This document shows positions 1 through 6,201 of a stretch of 16,767 nucleotides of DNA, one piece after another; position 1 is the stretch's first letter; every line of letters begins with the position of its first letter. The notes beneath the pieces were generated by a model, which made no database searches, had not been told where the DNA came from, and saw only the letters and a list, made by a program, of their open reading frames with translations. The DNA is from Pseudomonadota bacterium (GTDB lineage: Bacteria; Pseudomonadota; Alphaproteobacteria; Rhizobiales; Xanthobacteraceae), in contig JAEWBW010000075.1 in the NCBI GenBank assembly GCA_023390955.1, positions 1 through 16,767 of the forward strand, in the 5' to 3' direction. Both the position numbers and the translations under genes were made by a program.

Positions 1-450
1 CCCGGGGCTGTCGTGCTGCGCAGCGACGTCGTTCGGAAGGAGCTGTTTCAGGCCAAGGAAACCGAACGATTGCCGCCATCGGCCTATCAACCCGACGTCA
101 CCGCGCGAATTTATGACAATTTGATGCAGCGGGCGCGGCGCGTTCTGGCGCAGGGTCATACGGCCATCGTCGACGCGGTGTTTGCGCAAGCCTCGGAGCG
201 GGATGCAATGGCAATGCTTGCGCGGGACTGTGGCGTTCCGCTGACTGGCATCTTCCTGACCGCCGACCTTGCCACCCGTCAGGCACGGGTCGGCAGCAGA
301 CGAAACGACGCATCGGATGCGACGCCGGAGGTTGCCGCGCTTCAGGAGCACTATAATATCGGCAACGTCGATTGGGCGATGATCGACGCGTCCGGGACAC
401 CCGAGCAAACGCAGGAGCGTTGCAAGGCAAGGATCGCAGGGGACAAATGA
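1..450 (+). CDS. AAA-type P-loop ATPase / kinase-like domain, 3' part only
   Basis: The reading frame is open from base 1, so this is the C-terminal 149 residues of a longer gene beginning outside the window. The visible protein starts PGAVVLRSDVVRKELF, and this 'LRSD..RK' pattern is typical of AAA_33-type P-loop kinases just after their Walker A strand. Later it has AIVDAVF and a LTADLATRQARV segment resembling the lid of small nucleotide or antibiotic-kinase-like proteins. Walker A itself lies upstream of the window. In Rhizobiales such domains are often the C-terminal half of proteins annotated as bifunctional aminoglycoside phosphotransferase/ATP-binding protein, but the phosphotransferase half cannot be seen here. 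Its TGA overlaps the ATG of the CHAD gene, so the two are probably translationally coupled. There is no visible link to the aromatic cluster. The family call is fairly secure; substrate and role are unknown. Confidence 0.75.
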   Translation, partial: PGAVVLRSDVVRKELFQAKETERLPPSAYQPDVTARIYDNLMQRARRVLAQGHTAIVDAVFAQASERDAMAMLARDCGVPLTGIFLTADLATRQARVGSRRNDASDATPEVAALQEHYNIGNVDWAMIDASGTPEQTQERCKARIAGDK

Positions 451-1433
451 TCAAGGCGATGGTGCGAGCCACCACGACATCTGAGGCAGCAACGCGCGTG
501 ACGTTCGTAGCGCAGCGAACTGCCATGCCAGCGCGCCTGAGCGCCGGCATCGCCTGCGACACCGCGTTTCGGATCATCGCCCGCCGTCACCTCGATGCCG
601 TCATCGCCCAGCACACGGGCACCTGCAGCGGCGATCCCGACGCGCTGCATCAGATTCGTATCGCGCTGACGCATCTGCGGACCGCGATCAGGTTCTTCTC
701 TCCGATGGTCGACGATGCCGTGCGGCCTGAGGTCTGGATCGAGCTGAAATGGCTGAACAGCCAGCTCGGCCTGGTGCGTGACCTCGATGTAGCCATCGAG
801 CGAATCGTCGAGGCGGCCGGCGAGGAGCTCGAGCTGATCGCCGAGTTGCAATCGTGGCACGAGAAGCGCGCCGAAAGTCATCGTCTGCTGGCGCGCGCCC
901 TGCAATCCGCCCGCTATCGCCGCTTGATCGAGCAAACCTCGAACTGGATCGAAAGCGGCCCCTGGTCGACCCGACGCGGCAAGGAGGCCCTGCTGCTCCG
1001 CCGGTCGCCGCTCGCGGACCATGCGGCGCTCCGGCTTGCGGAATGGGAGGGCGTGCTTCTCAAGAAATCCCGCAAGCTCCGCAAGTTCGACGTCGAGAAG
1101 CGGCACCGGTTACGGCTTCTCAACAAGCGGCTGACCTACGCGATCGAATCGCTCACGGATCTGTTCTCCGAGAAGTCGCTCGACAAGCAGAAAGCAATGC
1201 TCAAGCAGCTGCGCAAGGCGCAGCGCAGTCTCGGCCAACTGAACGATGACGCCAGGGGACATGCGCTCGCCGAGTCACTCAACGGCGCCGGAACCAAGGT
1301 CGACTTCCACTTCCTTGGGCGGAAGCGGGAAAAGCGGCTGCTGGACACGGCCGCCACGGCCTACAAGAAGCTCGAAAAGATCAAGCCGTTTCGGACCTCC
1401 GGTTTCGCCCGGAGCATGGAGGTCGAGGAGTAG
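447..1433 (+). CDS. CHAD domain-containing protein
   Basis: A 328-residue protein that is helical, rich in Arg/Lys and histidine-containing, as expected for CHAD (conserved histidine alpha-helical domain) proteins. Known CHAD proteins bind polyphosphate through basic helices. Recognisable elements are ALHQIRIALTHLRTAIRFF near residues 67-84 (H68, H76), GLVRDLDVAI near 108-117, a second basic helix KRHRLRLLNKRL at 218-229, and SLGQLNDDARG at 261-271. The start at 447 is chosen because its ATG overlaps the upstream TGA (ATGA) and is preceded by a purine-rich CAGGGGA. The frame stays open upstream to 372, but that would run far into the previous gene. No CYTH triphosphatase domain is fused here. 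It is probably cytoplasmic, and its role is inferred from the family only. Confidence 0.85.
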   Translation: MIKAMVRATTTSEAATRVTFVAQRTAMPARLSAGIACDTAFRIIARRHLDAVIAQHTGTCSGDPDALHQIRIALTHLRTAIRFFSPMVDDAVRPEVWIELKWLNSQLGLVRDLDVAIERIVEAAGEELELIAELQSWHEKRAESHRLLARALQSARYRRLIEQTSNWIESGPWSTRRGKEALLLRRSPLADHAALRLAEWEGVLLKKSRKLRKFDVEKRHRLRLLNKRLTYAIESLTDLFSEKSLDKQKAMLKQLRKAQRSLGQLNDDARGHALAESLNGAGTKVDFHFLGRKREKRLLDTAATAYKKLEKIKPFRTSGFARSMEVEE

Positions 1434-1466
1434 TTCCGCGCGCGACGGATCACCGTCAGCGCGGAA
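1434..1466. terminator. Hairpin between convergent genes, possible bidirectional terminator
   Basis: The outer 8-bp arms TTCCGCGC (1434-1441) and GCGCGGAA (1459-1466) enclose an inner 5-bp stem GACGG/CCGTC (1444-1448 and 1453-1457) with loop ATCA. It lies directly after the CHAD stop codon and over the end of the convergent Rid-family gene. There is no clear T-run on either side, so intrinsic termination is inferred from position and stem strength only. Confidence 0.4.
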
Positions 1467-1911
1467 TCACCGCCGTCGCCTCGATTTCGACACGCGCCGC
1501 TTTTTCGACCAGGCGAACGACCTGGACCAGCGCCATCGCCGGATAGTGCGCGCCAAAAATCTCGCGATAGATCCGGCCCAGCTCTTTCAAATTGCCGAGA
1601 TATTCATCCATGTCGACGACGTACCAGGTGAGCCGCACCAGATGCTCCGGCCGCGCGCCCGCTTCCGCCAGGATCGCGGCGATGTTGCTCAGGGTCTGAC
1701 GAACCTGGGCGATGAAACCGTCGGCGAGACGCTCCTCGATGTCCCAGCCGATCACGCCGCCGGTGACGACGATACGGCCATCGGCGGCCACGCCGTTGGC
1801 GTAGCCTTTTGGCATCGGCCAGCCGGACGGCTGCAGGATCTGCCGCGAGGCTGGTGCTTCATCCTTGGCAGCAGCCAGCACGGCAAGCTGCGGACCTTTC
1901 GGCGTCGTCAC
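1456..1911 (-). CDS. Rid family (YjgF/YER057c/UK114) protein lacking the RidA arginine
   Basis: A 151-residue protein with the Rid fold signature: GVAADGRIVVTGG near residues 40-52, and C-terminal VQVVRLVEKAARVEIEATAV (129-148). Archetypal RidA hydrolyses reactive enamines and imines using an Arg in a YPTR motif. Here the motif reads YPAM (123-126), so that Arg is replaced by Met, while the C-terminal E of EIEA is kept. Arg-less Rid subfamilies are not expected to have classical RidA activity. The GTG start at 1911 is chosen because AGAAGGA lies 9 nt upstream, filling the 16-nt gap after the ligase stop. A longer frame to 1986 would overlap the ligase. Co-transcription with the aminobenzoate ligase suggests a role on an amine-derived pathway intermediate. 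The family also contains 2-aminomuconate deaminases, a precedent for aromatic-amine catabolism. The exact function is inferred. Confidence 0.85.
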   Translation of the reverse strand: MTTPKGPQLAVLAAAKDEAPASRQILQPSGWPMPKGYANGVAADGRIVVTGGVIGWDIEERLADGFIAQVRQTLSNIAAILAEAGARPEHLVRLTWYVVDMDEYLGNLKELGRIYREIFGAHYPAMALVQVVRLVEKAARVEIEATAVIPR

Positions 1912-1927
1912 AATCGTCTGTCCTTCT

Positions 1928-3619
1928 CTATTCCGCGGCAACGCCGGACGAGGCGGCCGCAGCCTGCGCCAATTGCCGCAAGGCAAAACGCTTCAGCTTG
2001 CCCGTCTCGGTCTTCGGCAACTGCGTCACGAACTCGATCGCACGTGGATATTTATAGGGCGCGATCTCCCGTTTGACATGCTCCTGGAGGTCGCTCGCGA
2101 GTTGCGCATCCGGCGTCACACCGGGCGCCAGGATCACATAGGCCTTCACGATCATCCCGCGCGCTTCGTCGGGTGCGCCGACGACGCCGCATTCGGCCAC
2201 CGCCGGATGCGTCATGAGCGCGGCTTCGACGTCGGTGCCGGCGATATTGTAGCCGGATGAGACGATCATGTCGTCGGAGCGCGACTGGTACCAGAAGTAA
2301 CCATCGCTATCCATCACATAGGTGTCGCCGGTGATGTTCCAGCCATTCTGGACATATTTGCGCTGCCGCTCGTCGGCGAGATAGCGGCAGCCGGTAGGGC
2401 CGCGCACCGCGAGCTTGCCCATGGTGCCGGGCGGAACGTCATTGCCGGCATCGTCGACGATCTTGGCTTCATAGCCAGGCACCGGCTTGCCGGTGGCGCC
2501 GGGGCGGATCTCGTCCTCGGTCGCGCTGATGAAGATGTGCAGCAACTCGGTCGAACCGATGCCGTCCATCAATTTGATGCCGGTCGCCTTGAGCCATGCG
2601 TCGAATGTCGGCTTCGGCAGGGTTTCACCGGCCGAGACGCATTTGCGCAAGGACGAGATGTCGCGGCCCGCGAGCTTGCCGATCATCGCCCGGTAGGCTG
2701 TCGGCGCTGTGAAACAGACGGTGGTCTTGTACGTCTCGATCGCCGTGAGCAGATCATCGGGCGTCGTCTTCTCCCGCACGACAAAGGAGGCGCCGATATG
2801 CATCGGGAACAGCACGCCGCCGAAGCCGAAGGTGAAGGCCAGCGGCGCCGAACCGATGAAACGATCTTCCTGCTTCGCCCGCAGGATATTGTGCGCATAG
2901 CCGTCGCAGACCGCCAGCATGTCCCGATGGAAATGCATGGTGCCCTTGGGATCGCCGGTCGTGCCCGAGGTGAAGGCAATCAGGCAGATGTCGTCGGACG
3001 CGGTGTCGATTGCTTTGAAGTCCGGGCTCGCATCCGCGATCAGCGCTTCGAGCGAGTCAGGAGCACCCGTGCCCCAATAGACGGCGCGCTTCAGTGCGGG
3101 TGCCGCCGCCCTCGCCTTCTCCAATTCGTCAGCAAGTTTCCCGTCGCACATTGCGAGCGTGATGCCGGCCTTCTCGATCGGATAGGACAGTTCCTTGGCG
3201 CGCAGCAGCGGCATGGTCGCGACCACGATGCCGCCGGCCTTGATGATCGCGAGATAGACGGCGACCATCATGGGATTGTTCGCCGAGCGCAGCAACACGC
3301 GTCCGCCGGTGACGAGACCCAGCTTGCCCACCAGGACATTGGCAATGCGGTTCACAAGCGCCTGGAACTCGCTGTAGCTATAGCTGACGGAAGGGCTGAT
3401 CGCGCACGGCGCATCGCCATGCCCCTGCTCGACCCAACGGTCGAGGAAATAGCTGACGCAGTTCAGTCGCGCCGGATATTGCAGCTCCGGCCGCGTGAAG
3501 ATGAACTCGGGCCAGAGATCATGCGGCGGCAGATGTTGCCGCGCAAAGGTGTCGGCATGCGCCGTACCAACCTTGCCGTCACCCGAGCTAGACGTTTGAA
3601 CCTTGGCGGCGTTCGCCAT
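1928..3619 (-). CDS. abmG: 2-aminobenzoate-CoA ligase / benzoate-CoA ligase family enzyme
   Basis: A 563-residue AMP-forming acyl/aryl-CoA synthetase. Visible motifs are the phosphate loop TSGTTGDPKG (217-226), GIGSTE (353-358), ITGDTYVMDSDGYFWYQSRSDDMI (429-452, hinge region), SSGYNIAG (454-461) and TETGKLKR with the adenylation lysine K541. The N-terminal PPHDLWPEF and RLNCVSYFLDRWV resemble the benzoate/aminobenzoate-CoA ligase branch. The reaction would be aromatic acid + ATP + CoA to aryl-CoA + AMP + PPi. The start at 3619 follows AAGGAG with a 6-nt spacer; in-frame codons up to 3670 would reach the operator and promoter. It heads a two-gene unit with the Rid protein and has an operator/promoter directly upstream. 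Preference for anthranilate rests on the neighbouring 2-aminobenzoyl-CoA monooxygenase-type gene. Salicylate or benzoate cannot be excluded, and abmG is given on that basis. Confidence 0.8.
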   Translation of the reverse strand: MANAAKVQTSSSGDGKVGTAHADTFARQHLPPHDLWPEFIFTRPELQYPARLNCVSYFLDRWVEQGHGDAPCAISPSVSYSYSEFQALVNRIANVLVGKLGLVTGGRVLLRSANNPMMVAVYLAIIKAGGIVVATMPLLRAKELSYPIEKAGITLAMCDGKLADELEKARAAAPALKRAVYWGTGAPDSLEALIADASPDFKAIDTASDDICLIAFTSGTTGDPKGTMHFHRDMLAVCDGYAHNILRAKQEDRFIGSAPLAFTFGFGGVLFPMHIGASFVVREKTTPDDLLTAIETYKTTVCFTAPTAYRAMIGKLAGRDISSLRKCVSAGETLPKPTFDAWLKATGIKLMDGIGSTELLHIFISATEDEIRPGATGKPVPGYEAKIVDDAGNDVPPGTMGKLAVRGPTGCRYLADERQRKYVQNGWNITGDTYVMDSDGYFWYQSRSDDMIVSSGYNIAGTDVEAALMTHPAVAECGVVGAPDEARGMIVKAYVILAPGVTPDAQLASDLQEHVKREIAPYKYPRAIEFVTQLPKTETGKLKRFALRQLAQAAAASSGVAAE

Positions 3620-3664
3620 CGCACGCTCCTTGCTGTTTGGAGAGCACCCGGCAGCACTTTCGGA

Positions 3665-3688
3665 AATCATTTTAGGCTTAAAGTAATT
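3665..3688. promoter_or_regulatory. Operator copy A, imperfect palindrome, before the ligase
   Basis: A 24-bp dyad centred between 3676 and 3677 with core TTTAGGCTTAAAG followed by TAATT. About 9 of 12 arm positions are symmetric. It is one of six related copies in the window, all in promoter positions of the catabolic cluster. It overlaps the -10 and spacer of the ligase promoter, as expected for a repressor site. The marR product is the likely ligand (inference). Confidence 0.7.
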
Positions 3689-3696
3689 TGGCGCAA
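3669..3696 (-). promoter_or_regulatory. Promoter of the ligase-Rid unit
   Basis: On the minus strand a -35-like TTGCGC (3691-3696), a 16-nt spacer and a -10-like TAAAAT (3669-3674) precede the ligase ATG by about 50 nt. The palindromic operator lies exactly over the spacer and -10. The same architecture is seen before the monooxygenase/reductase gene. Called by eye. Confidence 0.45.
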
Positions 3697-3755
3697 TAGC
3701 GGATTTTGGGCGTCCTGTGCTTTTTCTCGAGGCAGGGATAATGTCGACGGCGTGA

Positions 3756-4247
3756 TTACGCCTTGCGCCGACCGGCCGACTTTTGCGCCGAAGCCTTGGT
3801 CTTGGCCAGCAACCGCATCAGATCGCGGACGTCCTTGAGGGTCAGATCGGCGAAGACATCGGCAATCCAGGTTTCGTGTTCCGCCGCCATCTTGCGAAAC
3901 TCCGCGCGGCCGAGCTTGGTCAGGCGAATGACCTGGACCCTGCGGTCGGACTCCGACGTCCGCCGGTCGAGGTGCCCGGACTCGACGAGACGCTCGACCA
4001 AACCCGTGACATTGCCGTTGGAAACCATCATCCGCTTGGAGACATCAGACAGCGTCATGCCGTCGGGCGCCTTGTCGAGCTGCGCCATCAGATCGAAGCG
4101 TGGCAGCGTAACATCGAAGCGCTCGCGCAAGCGGCCCCGAACCTCGCCCTCAATCAGTGTCGTACATGTGAGAAGACGCAACCACAGCCGAAGCTCTTCG
4201 GCGTGATCCTCCGGAAGTTCGACGGCCTTGGTCTCGGAATCGAGCAT
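3756..4247 (-). CDS. MarR family transcriptional regulator
   Basis: A 163-residue winged-helix protein. The helix-turn-helix lies near residues 64-90 (MTLSDVSKRMMVSNGNVTGL at 64-83), followed by a wing containing RRTSESDRRVQVIRLT (95-110). The N- and C-terminal helices are suited to dimerisation. MarR proteins of aromatic-CoA pathways (BadR, CouR, GenR type) commonly bind palindromes and respond to aryl-CoA thioesters; by analogy this one would sense 2-aminobenzoyl-CoA or a downstream thioester. The ATG at 4247 gives the usual family length. A TTG at 4295 would extend the protein to the edge of the operator and is less likely. It sits divergent to the binding-protein gene and upstream of the ligase. 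Operator copy B lies 51 bp upstream of its start, which suggests autoregulation. The family call is firm; ligand and sign of regulation are inferred. Confidence 0.9.
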   Translation of the reverse strand: MLDSETKAVELPEDHAEELRLWLRLLTCTTLIEGEVRGRLRERFDVTLPRFDLMAQLDKAPDGMTLSDVSKRMMVSNGNVTGLVERLVESGHLDRRTSESDRRVQVIRLTKLGRAEFRKMAAEHETWIADVFADLTLKDVRDLMRLLAKTKASAQKSAGRRKA

Positions 4248-4297
4248 CGTGATGCGGTCACTACGTCGCAGCGCAGCCGCCGGAAGGCGGGTCAAAC

Positions 4298-4321
4298 CAA
4301 CATTTTGAGCTTCAAGTAATT
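4298..4321. promoter_or_regulatory. Operator copy B, before marR
   Basis: This degenerate copy has core TTTTGAGCTTCAAGTAATTT, aligning with copies A and D, with about 6-7 of 12 symmetric arm positions. It is among the least symmetric of the six sites. It lies 51 bp upstream of the chosen marR start, consistent with weaker autoregulatory binding. No good -35 box is seen beside it. Confidence 0.55.
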
Positions 4322-4368
4322 TTCGCGCCGCCGCAAGCCAAAATGAGACGAATGAGCGTCGCGATACG

Positions 4369-4392
4369 AATTTCTTTAGGCTTCAAGCAATT
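4369..4392. promoter_or_regulatory. Operator copy C, before the substrate-binding protein gene
   Basis: An imperfect palindrome with core CTTTAGGCTTCAAGCAATT and about 9 of 12 symmetric arm positions. It is placed 141 bp upstream of the substrate-binding protein ATG in the divergent marR intergenic region, 47 bp from copy B. Convincing -35/-10 boxes for the plus-strand unit could not be assigned. Confidence 0.6.
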
Positions 4393-4415
4393 GGCGCGGC
4401 GCTTGCATACGCCGG

Positions 4416-4455
4416 TTGCGCGATGGCGCAGCGCAAGATGCGGCTTGCTTGCCGC
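4416..4455 (+). other. Two short stem-loops in the untranslated leader of the binding-protein gene
   Basis: TTGCGC (4416-4421) pairs with GCGCAA (4431-4436) around a 9-nt loop. Immediately downstream GCGGC (4440-4444) pairs with GCCGC (4451-4455) around TTGCTT. They lie in the 141-bp stretch between operator C and the start codon at 4534. Function is unknown and they may be chance in GC-rich DNA. Confidence 0.25.
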
Positions 4456-4533
4456 GGGCGCCGTCATCGGACTAAGGTTGGGTCGGACAATGCGGCCAGT
4501 AATTTTGAGCACGCGTGTGCCGGGGGAGAGATC

Positions 4534-5703
4534 ATGAAGAAGCAATTGACGTTGGCGGGATTGGCACTGTTGCTCGGGCTCGATCCGGCGCTTGCGCAGG
4601 AAAAAATCAAGCTCGGCGTGATCGTGACCCTGTCGGGCCCCGCAGCCGCGCTCGGCCAGCAGGTCCGCGACGGTTTTGCGCTCGCTGTAAAGGATCTCGG
4701 CGGCAAGATGGGCGGCCGTGACGTCGAGGTCGTGGTGGTCGACGACGAGCTGAAGCCGGATGCGGCCGTGACGAAAGTGAAGGGCCTGCTCGAACGCGAG
4801 AAGGTCGATTTCGTGGTCGGACCGATCTTCTCCAACATCCTGCAGGCCATCCATCGGCCGGTCACCGAGAACAAGACCTTCCTGATCAGCCCGAATGCCG
4901 GGCCGTCGACCTTTGCCGGCAAGGACTGCAGCCCGTTCTTCTATGTCACGTCCTATCAGAACGACCAGGTCCACGCGATCCTCGGCAAGGTGGCGCAGGA
5001 TCGTGGCTACAAGCGGATGTACCTGATGGTGCCGAACTATCAGGCCGGCAAGGACTCGGTCGCGGGCTTCAAGCTCGACTACAAGGGCGAGATCGTCGAG
5101 GAATCCTACATGCCGCTCAACACGCTGGACTTCCAGCCGGAGCTGTCGAAGATCTCGTCGCAGAAGCCCGACGCGCTGTTCACGTTCATGCCGGGCGGCC
5201 TCGGCGTGAACCTCGTCAAGCAGTACAGGCAGGCCGGCCTCGCTGACACCATCCCGGTGCTGTCGGCTTTCACCGTGGATGAATCGACCTTGCCGGCGCA
5301 GCAGGATGCCGCCGTCGGCATGTTCGGCGGCGCCAACTGGGCGCCCAATCTCGACAACCCGCAGAGCAAGAAGTTCGTCGCCGGCTATGAAGCCGCCTAC
5401 AACAGCGTGCCCGGCACCTACGCCTTCCAGGCCTATGACGCCGCCCTGCTGATCGACAGCGCGATCAAGGGTGTGAAGGGTGACCTCTCCAACAAGGACG
5501 CGGTCGCCGCGGCCCTGAAGAAGGCCGACTTCACCTCGCTGCGCGGCTCGTTCAAGTTCAACGTCAACGGCTACCCGATCCAGGACTTCTACCTGACCAA
5601 GGTTGCCAAGCGTCCGGACGGGAAATTCCAGACCGAGATCGTCCAGAAGGTTTTTGAGAACTACGGCGACCGCTACGCCAAGGACTGCAAGGCCGCGAAC
5701 TGA
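4534..5703 (+). CDS. ABC transporter substrate-binding protein, branched-chain amino acid/aromatic type
   Basis: A 389-residue periplasmic binding protein of the Leu/Ile/Val (Peripla_BP_6) class. The N-terminus MKKQLTLAGLALLLGLDPALAQ is a Sec signal peptide with likely cleavage after ALA (residue 21). The mature protein opens with IKLGVIVTLSGPAAALGQQVRDG, the class signature. Many members in Rhodopseudomonas and Bradyrhizobium bind aromatic acids rather than amino acids. The ATG at 4534 follows a strong GGGGGAGAG; the longer open frame from 4423 lacks a signal peptide. It is the first gene of a unit with the cupin, and operator C lies upstream. No permease or ATPase gene is present in the window, so it must use components encoded elsewhere or act alone. 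Binding of the pathway substrate is an inference from context. Confidence 0.9.
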   Translation: MKKQLTLAGLALLLGLDPALAQEKIKLGVIVTLSGPAAALGQQVRDGFALAVKDLGGKMGGRDVEVVVVDDELKPDAAVTKVKGLLEREKVDFVVGPIFSNILQAIHRPVTENKTFLISPNAGPSTFAGKDCSPFFYVTSYQNDQVHAILGKVAQDRGYKRMYLMVPNYQAGKDSVAGFKLDYKGEIVEESYMPLNTLDFQPELSKISSQKPDALFTFMPGGLGVNLVKQYRQAGLADTIPVLSAFTVDESTLPAQQDAAVGMFGGANWAPNLDNPQSKKFVAGYEAAYNSVPGTYAFQAYDAALLIDSAIKGVKGDLSNKDAVAAALKKADFTSLRGSFKFNVNGYPIQDFYLTKVAKRPDGKFQTEIVQKVFENYGDRYAKDCKAAN

Positions 5704-5736
5704 AACGCGGCGCGAGTATCAGAGGGAGTATTCCGA

Positions 5737-6192
5737 GTGAAGAGCGAGATCACAGGCATCACGCGGGCCAATGAGGGCATCCAGGGCATTTCCTGGAACA
5801 TCCTCGGCCAGACCTATGTGCCGAAAAGCAACACCGAGCACAGCTTCTCCTGGCATGCGACGCTGCCGCCTGGCACCTTCGTGCCGCCGCACATCCATCC
5901 CGACCAGGATGAGTATCTCTACATGCTGGAGGGGAAGCTCGACTTCATGCTGGGGAATTCGGAGTCGCAGGCAACGCCGGGCGACCTGATCCGGCTCGGC
6001 ATGGGGGTGCCGCACGGCATCTTCAACAAGTCGGACCAGACGGCAAAGGTGCTGTTCTGGGTGTCACCGACCAAGAAGCTGTTCGACCTGTTCTGGGGCC
6101 TTCACAACATGAAGGAGCAGAAGCCCGAGGACGTCATGGCGATGGCCGCGGAGTTCAACATCCACTTCCTGCCGCCGCCTCCGGGCGGCTAG
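5737..6192 (+). CDS. Small cupin-domain protein
   Basis: A 151-residue single-domain cupin. Motif 1 is GTFVPPHIHPDQDEYLYMLEG (46-66) with metal ligands H52, H54 and E59. Motif 2 contains PGDLIRLGMGVPHGIFN with H93. All four usual metal-binding residues are therefore present. The GTG start at 5737 follows AGAGGGAG with an 8-nt spacer, 33 nt after the binding-protein stop, so the two genes are probably co-transcribed. Related stand-alone cupins include quercetinase-like dioxygenases, isomerases and binding proteins. It could act on an aromatic substrate or a ring-derived intermediate, but nothing in the sequence fixes the reaction. Confidence 0.85.
   Translation: MKSEITGITRANEGIQGISWNILGQTYVPKSNTEHSFSWHATLPPGTFVPPHIHPDQDEYLYMLEGKLDFMLGNSESQATPGDLIRLGMGVPHGIFNKSDQTAKVLFWVSPTKKLFDLFWGLHNMKEQKPEDVMAMAAEFNIHFLPPPPGG
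6174..6189 (+). terminator. GC-rich hairpin with TCCG loop at the end of the cupin gene
   Basis: A perfect 6-bp stem GCCGCC (6174-6179) and GGCGGC (6184-6189) closes a TCCG tetraloop of the stable UNCG type. It lies just before the cupin stop codon, where the convergent monooxygenase gene ends 9 nt later. There is no T-run, so termination is only a possibility. Confidence 0.3.
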
Positions 6193-6201
6193 CGGCACGC
6201 T

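Noticed and set aside
351..1106. Minus-strand open frame opposite the kinase-like and CHAD genes
   Set aside because: Spans two real genes on the other strand and lacks recognisable domains.
3749..3762. Small stem GGCGT/ACGCC over the marR stop codon
   Set aside because: Only 5 bp with no T-run on the minus strand; too weak to call a terminator.
2537..3838. A 433-residue plus-strand open frame opposite the ligase gene
   Set aside because: Shadow of the ligase; no family motifs, and it runs across the ligase promoter and operator into the end of marR.
4248..4295. N-terminally extended MarR starting at TTG 4295
   Set aside because: It would put the start within 3 bp of the operator; the ATG at 4247 gives the usual family length.
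4497..4513. AGTAATTTTGAGC stretch resembling part of operator B just before the binding-protein ribosome site
   Set aside because: Only a half-like match without the palindromic partner; likely chance in an AT-richer leader.
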